Positions 32,101 to 41,300 of a stretch of DNA of 64,000 bases are shown here, in pieces; position 1 is the stretch's first letter, and each line of letters begins with the position of its first letter. Source of the DNA: Prostheceraeus crozeri. Its lineage: Eukaryota; Platyhelminthes; Polycladida; Euryleptidae. Below the pieces are notes generated by a model. The model had not been told where the DNA came from and searched no databases. It saw only the letters and a program-made list of their open reading frames with translations. The position numbers and the translations under genes were made by a program. The stretch lies in contig CAJQUW010007545.1 in the NCBI GenBank assembly GCA_907163375.1, positions 550,001 to 614,000 of the forward strand, read 5' to 3'.

Positions 32101-35042
32101 AACATGGCGTACGGAAATGCCTGCCCAAGCATTTAGACCGCGCTGACCATGGATTTTGTATGAAGATATTTACTGTGACCAGACCGCTCTGCTGAAGCAG
32201 TCTTCCAAATGTCGAACAGCTGAACAGCTATTTCCCAGTGGTTTCATAAAAAATCTTTACAATAAAGACGGAATTTTGCACCGTGTGACGTCATGGCACA
32301 ATTAATAGAAAATGACAAAACTGCACGAGAAGTGCAATATAAATTTGAATGTAAAAATTTTGAACGAAATGAAGAAAGTTGTCTTTGAAACAGTTAAGTA
32401 AAATCATCCATAGGCGTACATGTAGGGATTCAAGTAACTGAGGATTCAGAAGCATCTTCATAAGAACAGACCCAACTTCTGCTTGAACGCTTTCAAAACT
32501 TACCGGGTTGTGTAATATTGAATGATCGTAAGTTTCTTACTTTGAGGGGCCCACGACTACGTAATTTTGGGGGCGCGTTCCGATTTGACTTTTTGTTTTT
32601 TATTTCTGATAAGAGTGGCAGCCTGCATATGTTTCGCGCTCTTCGGAAGAAAGATCATAGAGACTCACTCAAACAGTTCAAGATCATAAATTGCTGCTGA
32701 AAACCATGCTGTACAGTTATGCCTGTTGAATCCATGTCTCAGAGGCTGACTTGGAGACTGAGCACCACGCCTCTTCAGAAACTCCATCCAACGACGTCGG
32801 CGAGCAGCTGTGGCCTTCTTAAAGTGGCGGCGCATCATATTTAGCCATTTCTTGCATTCATTGTTGCACTGACTGTCGACTTCCCTTCCGATTAGTGATG
32901 TTCCTATCGTTCTCATGAAAAGCAGAGGATGCGTGAATAAATCAGGTTATATCTGAAAGGCAAAAATGTCACATATTGAGAAGTGATTAATGATTAATCA
33001 GCAGTACTCGTCGCCTAACGAAATTTTCTTTAATTTCTCGTCTCTTTTCCAATTGTTCCTTCCCTCAAACAGTGAAATTTTAAATGATGTGTAACATCAT
33101 AAAAGACGCCGTCATAAAAGCATAAGTCCGCCGTAGTTCTAATATTCCGCTGAATAAGCAAGATTCCGTCAAATACCACTAGCGGCAGAATCTCCTTGTG
33201 TTTGAGTACAATGAGGAAAAACCATTTTCTTTGTTTTTATGATTGATGTCAAATGGGCGCTCATTTATCCTCCCACGTGACGCTCCTGTTGTTTGTCCAA
33301 TGCAATGATACACAAGTTTGAAAGCTGAGAGCGCAGATGATGTTCGAAGAAGCACATGTTGTATGTTTTGTTTTGATAGTATAACAAAGTGCACTTCTGT
33401 TGAATGCAAATATGAGGTTAGGAGAGAGCATTACATATGTCGTACACCGTGAGTTATCACAAAATGAATCTATTTCGTCGTTCGTTTGAGGATTTTGAGT
33501 TGAATAATCCCGTAAGTTAGCTGATGCCAAATAATGTTTCATCTTCATGGACGGCTTCCACATACTTAGTGCAGTAGCGCATAATTCTTTGGAAAAATGT
33601 TTGTTGTTGAAGAAAGCAAATTTTGTTATCGATATGTAGATAGATGATAATGAACCATTCACTTAATTGTTTTTCATAGCCTCTTTTTTTGAAAGGCTCA
33701 GAACGTTTCTACGATGAGTTTTTTGAAGCTCGTGCCGGTAGCCCCATTGAGCAGCTATTCATGACAATCATTTAGCCTTTCTCTTACTCACGATAGGAAA
33801 TGAATATTTACTGAACCTTCTTGTGTGTTCTCAGTACGAGTTATGTAGATGTAAAAGTTTCTCAATCGTGGATCTACATCACTGATTTCTCTCAAGGTCG
33901 CATATTTTCCATGCCATCTTTTTAGGTTCTAGACTGATTGGCAATGTGTACCGTGGTTATGAAATGAATAGAGTTTCCTATCGAATTGAATGCCAAGTAA
34001 TGGAGAAAATAGGGGTAATGTACCATCGCTTATTTCAGAGCTGACGATTCCTAGTTAGAATTGATAATCTTCAGTTCATATGCTGATGTACACGACAAAA
34101 TAGCGACGGTTATGATTACATGTACTTTGAAGTTACTATCATTTGCATACCATGAGAGGTACACGCATGATTGATTATGTGAGATTCTTGTGCGATCAGA
34201 TGCTTGCACGACACGCAAATCAGCACATTTTCAAGTCGGAACTTCGCATAATCCGACTTTTCGGTTGTTGAAGTGGTCGCCTGAAACGTCATTCCTGCTA
34301 TTGTTTCCTACCATTGGTCGCTAGTTCTTTGGCTTCGTTTTGCCCAATTTTGTTAACAAATCGCCGTCACGTTGGCAATATTTTGTGGTAGACAGCCAAG
34401 ATCTACATGTAGCGTGTTTCTTAATTACTAAATTGAAGATACCGGGTTTTTGCAATACAAGGTGTAGGTTTGGATCGGAATTCAATTTTTCTTCTAAACG
34501 TTACGATGTTGCAACTCGTTGATCGGTTCGTGAAGCGCGATGAGTAACATCAAACCACTTAAAATCAGCAGAATTTTCCTGAAATACAATTTTGAATCGG
34601 AAATTCTAATCTAGAACAGAGGAAACCCCACAAAGAGAAAGAGAGTAAGTCCAAATGCAGTGAGAAGCTCCACAATGTCTTCAAGGAATACTGTATGCGT
34701 CTGTATGCTATAGAATTTTAGATATGCTGCAAATAGAAGGAGTTGATATAAAAATTTGCGTGAAATTCGGAGATATTGCATATTTATAGTACAACTTAAT
34801 ATTCATCGTATGTGAATTTTTAACGTCTCTACTTAGCCATCGGAGGTTTGGACGAGGTTTTCTTCTGCGTCATCCCTCACCAAAGGTACAATGCCATACT
34901 ATCTAACCATGTTAGGGTAGGAGCACCCTTCATACATTGCAACGCTCATCAGATTCAGAACATCGACTATCGTTCCTATGTGGACCTTCTGCACTTTAGT
35001 ACAACGTGCTGCTTCAATAAATCGAGATATACTGCCACTTAA
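26078..35042 (+). CDS. Diverged KptA/Tpt1-fold protein, probable catalytically dead paralogue or pseudogene of TRPT1
   Basis: Three putative exons (26078-26174, 27236-27388, 34837-35042) give about 151 codons that align along the Tpt1 fold. Exon 1 (MEWLFKGGYKEVGL) corresponds to TRPT1 LAWILRHGAEKEGL. Exon 2 (ENYFFIEDIIQ, GKLRFSIRG, KIRL) corresponds to GGFLYIDRLLT, KKRFLIRT, RLQIRA. Exon 3 (IGGL, VI, YNAI, FIH, YRSYVDLLHF) corresponds to VEGL, VI, WNSI, HIH, MRGSAEVIIYL. The exon 1/2 intron lies at the same codon and phase as in TRPT1. Of the family tetrad, the Arg-His pair reads Phe-Lys and the last Arg is lost; only the Arg of LRF remains. The frame continues from exon 2 to 3 only if a donor 4 nt downstream of the strongest one is used. 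The C-terminal DG..F.S.N.V block is absent. A starting exon was not found. Decayed pseudogene remains possible. Confidence 0.55.
27236..27388 (+). CDS. KptA-like paralogue, exon 2 (rest of the winged helix)
   Basis: Acceptor TTCATTGCAG ends at 27235. The frame reads ENYFFIEDIIQVPEF, YSYSELVEATHSDGKLRFS, then IRGSKIRLKPPELN. Two donors overlap: GTAAGT at 27385 (strong, leaves phase 0) and GTAGCA at 27389 (weaker, leaves phase 1). Only the second keeps the frame into 34837 and adds NV, giving LNVTIGGL against TRPT1 HTVKVEGL. Confidence 0.6.
27389..28450. other. Intron sequence, nothing else seen
   Basis: AT-rich sequence without a recognisable frame or repeat; a small stem-loop (ACATTTAT / ATAAATGT) lies near 27890-27915. 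Confidence 0.45.
28550..30480. repeat. GC-rich minisatellite, unit about 28 bp, split by an insertion
   Basis: Units of the type GGGGCCCCTTTGAGAT(C/T)GCGA run from 28550 to 28698 and resume at 30097 to about 30480. They become progressively degenerate toward the right (AGATTGTGGATAGG, AGATTTTGAAAGGGACC, and so on). The break falls inside one unit at TTAA. Confidence 0.8.
28699..30096. mobile_element. piggyBac-like non-autonomous element, 1398 bp
   Basis: Both flanks are TTAA (28695-28698 and 30097-30100). The termini are inverted: CCCATTTAGGGC-TGCTTA on the left, CCCATTTAGCGCCTGCTAA as the reverse complement of the right. Removing the element and one TTAA restores an intact minisatellite unit (CCCTTTTAAGATCG). 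TTAA duplication with CCC-starting ends is the piggyBac superfamily pattern. No transposase frame is present; 29498-29755 is not similar to one. Confidence 0.75.
30706..30909 (+). other. Basic open frame of unknown nature
   Basis: 66 codons rich in Lys and Arg (KEKSTKKFREHKEHKG, AKFRRRHQRKLKSRKQ). It lies inside the region bounded by 28451 and 32629. It could be the basic tail of a transposase, or chance. No specific family is recognised. Confidence 0.2.
31800..32145 (-). mobile_element. mariner-family transposase C-terminal fragment
   Basis: The minus strand at 32021-31809 reads MEWLPIPPDSMPCDFFLLG, then THKKWC, followed by NWKTKLCTVFRRS and a tail with CAVDRRIRLRSG. The first block is the mariner signature (I)EWPPRSPDLTPCDFFLWG, which carries the third catalytic Asp. 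An overlapping frame at 32128-31943 (GWIDRHGSLWNGF) has the preceding GWIGRGGPI-like block, so the reading frame is broken. The upstream two thirds of the transposase is missing. Confidence 0.75.
32150..33149. other. No gene seen beyond the transposon edge
   Basis: Contains the right terminus at 32629 and a minus-strand frame (32665-32916) with Arg-rich composition but no recognised domain. Confidence 0.4.
33150..33480 (-). mobile_element. Penelope-like element, GIY-YIG endonuclease remnant
   Basis: Two minus-strand frames carry consecutive parts of a GIY-YIG domain: a Cys-rich linker and strand (RCTTYVMLSPNLIFAF, then CASSNIICALSFQ), and then LVYHCIGQTTGASRGRINE with FDINHKN. The IGQTTGS.RERINEHRFDI block is characteristic of one Penelope-like lineage, distinct from the elements at 2861 and 13317. 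It is an old, broken copy with no RT recognised beside it. Confidence 0.7.
33481..34836. other. Intron sequence, nothing else seen
   Basis: No recognisable coding or repeat content; frames such as 34340-34522 are unsupported. Confidence 0.4.
34837..35042 (+). CDS. KptA-like paralogue, exon 3 (ADP-ribosyltransferase-like half)
   Basis: Acceptor CTCTACTTAG ends at 34836. The frame (IGGLDEVFFCVIPHQRYNAI, then FIHCNAHQ, then YRSYVDLLHF) follows the order of TRPT1 exon 45694-45922, with shared VI, (Y/W)N(A/S)I, (F/H)IH and R..(V/A)(D/E)(L/V) positions. It ends with TAA at 35040-35042. AATAAA lies at 35343-35348. Confidence 0.5.
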
Positions 35043-35859
35043 GCAGTACTGATGTAGTCAGACTTAGCTGAAATGAATCATTACTTCGAAGTCGGAAAAT
35101 TTAGTTTAATTTATCAAAATTGTTTTTACGACTAATTAGATAATATCAAAACTGCTTCTTTCGAGACAGCTGCCTAAGTTAACGTCTAAGCTCTGACTTT
35201 TTCATGTTATTTAATGTGTTGATGACCTACCTATCATCGTTGATTTCGCCCGAGGGATCGGGAGATTGGTATGCGATAAAACTAGTACGTGATAATTCCA
35301 ATCTTGTGAATGCAGGAGCTCCTCAATGGTCAATTTTTGGGAAATAAATCAAAATTAACGATCAAGTTTTATATCTATAAGATGAGAGCTCTGGCATGAA
35401 GTATGACTAGAAGCTAACCAAAAATTATAAATGGAAAAAGCCGTGAAACAGAAGAAACCAAGAATTAGATCGCTATGTACGGAGTCATCAGGGAGGAACC
35501 ATGTGACTGCATAAAGCAAGGTTTTGGCACCTAACCTTCAGCTCTAACCTAATTGTACCACATGGCGGGGCCAGGCCGACCATATCGAATGAACGGTAAG
35601 GAAGGTCTGAAGAAACATAGCTTAAGACTTAATTGTTAATTTAATTAATTACTCGATTATCCTCAATTAGTTTTTTTAAGATATCCATATTTATTTGCAG
35701 TCAGAAAGAGAGCAAAACACGTTTTCATGAAGGACTTTGAGGAACTCAGATGGGATATGTTATGGCGTGTATGCAGAATAGAACATGAAATTAACCTGTG
35801 CCATTCTTCGCTATTCAAGGTTCGAGGTGCAGCTCACGCAGAACCAGGGAGGCATTAGA

Positions 35860-36790
35860 AAGCGAGAGCATCAAGGTATAGCTCAATTCTCCTACGTACG
35901 TCAGAACAAAAAGGAGAAATTCCCAAAAATAGATCGAGAAAAAGAAAATGTAGAACATTTAACGATGCAGACAAGTCTCTCATGTTTCCCAGAATCCGGA
36001 CAGAATAAAGTGGAGAGGTTCCCAGAAAATATAAGCGGGGAAAGAAAATGTTGATAATTTTTATGACAGATTGAAGCAAGTTTCTCACTCAGGCCGAAAT
36101 CAAAATAAAATAGATTGCTAAAAGATAGGAACGGGAAAAGAAAACGTCAGGCATTTGATCGAGATAGAACATATTCCGCAAAAAGAGGAGCTGAAAAATG
36201 AAAACATCGAGCATTTAATCGAGATAGAATAAATTCTTTTAAATTAAGAGCAGGAAAAGTAAATGCCGAGTACTTCACTATCGAGACAAGTCTCACATAC
36301 TGTCCAGAGTCCAGATAGAATGAGTTGGAGAAACATCCAAAAAATAGGAGCGGGAAAAATAAAACGTCGAGTATTTAACGATTGAGCCATCTCTGTGCAG
36401 AGAAGAAACTGGTAAAATTTCCAGTTTTCTATCCAGTCCGTGTATGCATCATTTGAAGCAAGACTTTCAGTCCGCCCAGATAGAGTAAACTAAAGAAATT
36501 CATACCCAAAAAGTAGAAGCGGGACAAAAAAATGTCGACCATCCAATGATTAAGGCAAGTCTCTCATTTCGCTGAGATAGAATAATTTGATGAAATTCAT
36601 TGCCAAAAGGAACTGAGATCGGGAAAATGAAAACACCGTTATGTAATTCGAATACTTACCTCTCACTCGACATAAATGAAATACGATAATTTTGATAAAT
36701 TCCAAAAAGTAGAAGTAAGCAGAAGAAAGCGTCGTCTTGAGATGATCGTCGCATGTCTCTGATTCTGCCCAATTAAGTCCCAATCTTAGT
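35860..36790 (+). repeat. Degenerate tandem array, unit about 100 bp
   Basis: Roughly eight or nine decayed units follow the pattern GAAATTCCCAAAAATAGGAG.GGGAAAA.GAAAA.GTCGAGCATTTAA, then GAGACAAGTCTCTCAT and CCAGA.AGAATAA. Recognisable starts lie near 35917, 36015, 36120, 36180, 36240, 36330, 36505 and 36600. Divergence between units is high. It lies between the KptA-like exons and TRPT1. Confidence 0.75.
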
Positions 36791-37157
36791 TATTATCATA
36801 AATTTGTGAATATTTGAAGGCACTAACACATTCGCCTACTTCAAGGGCTTCGTCCGTAGTATATTCGTAGAGATAGATTTATTTGCTTGCGGGTTAGTTT
36901 ATAGCGGACATAATCCTCTCCCAGCCATTGTTTGCAATGGTAGCAAGCGATAGAAATTGACATACATGTAGATGTTTGTCTTTCTTTAAAAACAAAAAAA
37001 ATAATGGTTTGACGTCACTAGGGGGATGTCGGTGCTGACACAGTCAGTCTTTAATCTGGAGCGTTGTAGTCCCTTAGTCCGGGTACCCTCACTGACGACT
37101 TCCGATGACACTTTCGGAGCTCGACCTCTGGACAGAAAGATCGCTAGGCCAAGCTAG

Positions 37158-37543
37158 GTCTTTCTTTGGCTTGTGTAATTAGCCTGGCGCGCGCATTGCA
37201 GAAGCAGCAAATGAATCAGAGAATCCAAAAACTTCAACGGTGAGATTTCAGGCAGGCCTGTCAAGTGGAGAGTACATGTCTTTAACTAATTTTTTCTTAG
37301 TGATGCATTTGTCAAATGGAAATAAAATTCACACCGCTCGACTCTTCACGAACTAAATTTAGTGTATGTTCAATGTGGTGTCAATCTTCTGGTTCGTCAG
37401 AATTCAGGCTTGAATTTAGATTACGTTCAATGGAAAATTGATCTTCTTAACCCTCGAGACTAGTTCTAGCCGTGATCATCAGTATTGATGAAAGTCATCT
37501 CTAGACCCACCCAAACACACAGACAACGCAATTTATCTCTGTG
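37158..37543 (-). repeat. Interspersed repeat, copy 2 (about 386 bp)
   Basis: Reverse-complement match to 9788-10177. The GC-richer sequence to its left (37010-37157, with GACGTCAC and GGTACCC words) may belong to the same family but has no counterpart beside copy 1. Confidence 0.75.
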
Positions 37544-37869
37544 GGTGTATTATAAAACACAAATTTCACATGCATTAAAGTCTGCAATCGCAGGATAGAC
37601 AGTGAAAGCTGATCAAAAATGACAGTGACAGTCATTGAATTGACAGTCCTGTAATTGATAATTACAAGGTCATGAAGATATCTATGCAAAGACTTCACTA
37701 AGTCCAGTAAATAGACTGAATAGATACATTACGAAGTAAAATGTAATAAGAATGGCAATTATAAATAATAGATGAATAACAACGAAAGAAATTCGATAAA
37801 GTGCTCATCTTAAAACACTAAAAGAATTCTTGTCATTTTTTATGACAGTTGCACGGAAACATCAGTCAC

Positions 37870-37980
37870 TGAGATCGCGAAAATGAAAACACCGTTGTAT
37901 AACTCGAATACTTGTCTCTCACTCGGCATCAATGAAACACGATAAATTTGATAAATTCTGAAAAATAGGGAAGGTAGGAG
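37870..37980 (+). repeat. Displaced unit of the array at 35860-36790
   Basis: CACTGAGATCGCGAAAATGA, ACACCGTTGTATAACTCGAA and GATAAATTTGATAAATTC closely match the array unit at about 36620-36715. About 1.1 kb of foreign sequence, including the interspersed repeat 37158-37543, lies between. Confidence 0.75.
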
Positions 37981-38288
37981 GTTTTTGAGGCCCGTATGTC
38001 ACACTACGCCACGCCACGTAATTTTAAGTCGGATTTTGACACTGTCATTGAAGATGTTTTCATCTTTTTCATGTAGTGATATTACTGTGTCCGATTTGGT
38101 AAACATCAGCACATGATGCTGAGGAGAGATCGAGATTGGTGTTTCTCTTTCACTGTCAATCTGTCTTATCTTAACTTATATATTTTATTTTTATCCTTAG
38201 TTGAAATGTTATTGAAATGAGAATGCTGCTAATGGTTTGCCATGCTTATATGCAACTCACTCTGTTTGATTTGAAATTTCATTTTCAG

Positions 38289-38373
38289 AAAGATCCAGAT
38301 GTAATCCTGTCGAAGAAACTTGCTTGGATATTGAGACATGGAGCCGAAAAAGAAGGTCTCGAATTTGAGGACG
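38289..38373 (+). CDS. TRPT1: TRPT1 exon (first seen): LSKKLAWILRHGA
   Basis: Acceptor TTTCATTTTCAG ends at 38288; donor G|GTACGT follows 38373. It encodes KDPDVILSKKLAWILRHGAE and the next eight residues, including the catalytic Arg-His pair, and ends in phase 1. Confidence 0.9.
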
Positions 38374-41300
38374 GTACGTTTGTGTTGAATGAAGCATGAC
38401 TTGCTAGCAGGTTGAATAGGATCAACCAACAGCAATTCATCATATAATTACTTGCTAACCATGTGCATTGGCTTCAAACTTTATATATTAGGCTATTTCG
38501 GGCTTCTCAAACGAAACTGGTTAAGTTTATTATAAGATATCTTGTTTTTGGCATTTTTAGCACTTCAAATAAACATGTCGCTCCCCTAGTAAACAGCAGC
38601 TTTTCAGTTTTTTGGCCATGAGATCGAATTCCTCGACTATTTCATCACAAGTCAGAGAGAATACAGAGCAATGCTTCAACTGGAATTTTGTGACGTTTCT
38701 TAGACGAAGAACCAGCATTAAATGGGTCTGACTTATCACATCAGGTCAGACGGTCGCATCAAAAATATTCAACAATTCATTTTAGAAAAAGTCGTTCAGG
38801 CCGTTTAGATATAATCATTAGTCCATAGTCGAATTAGAAGTAAAGCGAGGAATCAATAAGATTCGCATCGCGCGCTATGCACCTTAATTCAGTTTCATGT
38901 GGAAAGCAATAAATTTCGGTCATTCCATAACCTTTCTACTTCCATTCTTTTCAAAGAAATTGAAATTAGACAAGTTACTGCCTTCTATTTACGACTTTTA
39001 TCGGAGAAAAATTATATACGAAGTTAAAATAGTAAAGTACCCGACGCGCTTCGTCCGAAGACAATCTCAAAGGTGACGTACAACTGTGGAAGGGTCGTTA
39101 AATACTTATTTGACACAGTATTTTCAATTTATTTTAAAAGAACGGAACTTGAAATGAACCTCCCGCATCGACGCTCATCGAATGAACACAACCTTTTGGA
39201 CTTTTTTGGTTTTGACCGACAATGTCAAGGGTTTGAATCAAATACGAGAAGGATGGGGAAGCTCTGCTTATACAAAATAACGAACTTCATATTTCCATTC
39301 AATATGTTGGATGAAGTTTTCTAAGAAAAATAAATTTGATACTAAATACAGTATACCTGTATCATGTATCACATCAAAGTCATGTAGATAAAAAAACTAG
39401 CTACAGCATTATAAGAAATATGACAATAATTGTGCCTGTAATTAGAACTTGTGTCGAAAAATTTATTTGCAGTCACAAGTATGTAATTTTATAAATTTTC
39501 ATAAGCTAAAATTGTGCCGATTAAACCGATTTAATATTCTGGCGATAGAATATTCAGCTGATTTAATGAACGAAAGTGTAACACCAAAACTGGCAGAATA
39601 TTAAATCGCTCTAATTTTCTGCCAACAGAAATTTAGTTAATGAACTCTCCCACTTCTAGTGACTTAGCAATGTGTCTTCAAGGCTTAATGAAATAATGTT
39701 TTACTGTTCTCAGTTGACAACCCATTAATGTGCAATTTCAGTTCAGTCACAAATGATTCGAGTGACTTTTTTATGCATTTACTTTTTGAATATATTAGAA
39801 TACCTGATGATAAAGCCATAGATAGAAAAACAAGTCATCATTTATCACATCGCCAACGGGATGGCAGTTTCTATTTCGTCAAATGAACTTATGAAGTACT
39901 ACTTGTGAGATGTGCATTTTTACTGTTTTGGAGAAGTGATACCCTTTACTAATTAGTTTGCAATGGATAAGCAAAAGACAACGATTACTGCTAGGATTGC
40001 TGATGATCTCGCTACATTGCGATGAAAATGCCACAATTGAATATGCGTCATGAGTTGCTTTGACAAGATCGCTAAACTTTGCATACATGTGCAGGCAGCT
40101 CTGCTGTTAGTTGTATCAGTTACTTCTATAATTTGTGTCGAACGAAGGGATAGAAGCAGAAAATGGAATAAATAAAAGTGGGAATATAACTAAGCAACTA
40201 AGGCACTGTGTAGCAGTTAAGTAAAAAAGATATATAACTCAAAACTGTACAACTACTAAGTACAGAAACTGTGAAAACTAAAATAAGGTGGTGAAAAAGT
40301 GAAAAGACAAACAAGGAGGTGTAAAATGTAGAATACCTAAGTAAGAACCAATGACTATAACTCATGGGGATAAAGGTAGAAAGAACGAATAATACAACGT
40401 TAAAAACCAAGATAGCATCTTAGAAATCCTTAAGACAAAAGGATCTGCTATTCATATTGGAAAATTGTAACATTTTTTGTAAATTTATCGCATCATTTCT
40501 AGAATTTATGCTCTGCATTTCCTAATGTTCAATAGTTCCTAAATACTTGGAAATTGTCATTTGTACTTTCGAAAATTCATAAATCAGCCTTCCTTTAAAA
40601 ATTATCATTAATATCTCAAGTGATGTAGAATTAATCACATATTAAGATATGAATAATCCTATGTCAGTTCGAAGCAAATCAGCAATTTCGATGGGCAAAT
40701 GTACAACATAAAAGATGCATTACCTATCAGTAGATATGTATAATGAAGCCAATTAACAGCTGAAACGAAATTGCCGGTCCGTCGACTCATTGATAGAGTT
40801 CTTTCAAGAAGGCAACCTAAGTTGTATGGAACGACAAGACGAACTTTATCTGCAGAATAAGGGCGATCATGTAAAGGACACATACACCCGAACCATTAAA
40901 GACCGACTATCGATGTAACCACTCGATGTGAAGGTATCGTGGTGATGCCGCGTCTTGCATTGTGATCAAGTACTCTAATATCTTGTCCAACATAATTGAC
41001 TAAATAGTACAGATAGAATATTGTCCAAGAATGTTTCGGATCTCTGACTGATCAGATCAGAGTGCCGTGTATCTCAACATGTGGTAATTTGAAACATGCT
41101 TACCTTCTTCATTATACACAGACATCGAGATGAATAACGTTTCGATCGCTGCGTGTCTATTTACCAAAGAGATATCCAGGTTGTCGAGAAAGTTTTTGGT
41201 AGGGGGATATCCATTCACGAGTGTATATTTGTCGAGAAGATCCTAATTATGCTAAGTTCCACAGTTTGTTTTCATTCTGTAGGTATCACAATTTAAGAGT

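Larger units (their letters stand above)
28451..32629. mobile_element. Possible DNA transposon with CAGG(G)CTGCCACTC ends
   Basis: CAGGGCTGCCACTCTT at 28451 is mirrored at the right, where the reverse complement from 32629 reads CAGGCTGCCACTCTTA. Outside both ends is CATATG, a 6-bp direct repeat. GGGCCC-rich words follow inward on both sides. The interior holds a minisatellite, a piggyBac-like insertion and a mariner fragment, with no transposase clearly its own. Class is uncertain; the termini have a hAT-like look but the flanking duplication is not 8 bp. Confidence 0.4.

Noticed and set aside
35701-35872. Possible extra exon after the KptA-like gene (acceptor TTTATTTGCAG, frame RKRAKHVFMKDFEELRW)
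   Set aside because: No alignment to the missing Tpt1 C-terminal strands, and it lies after the stop at 35042.
38217-38288. In-frame ATG upstream of the first TRPT1 exon as the true start
   Set aside because: The stretch ends in a strong acceptor (TTTCATTTTCAG) exactly where family similarity begins, and its residues resemble no Tpt1 N-terminus.
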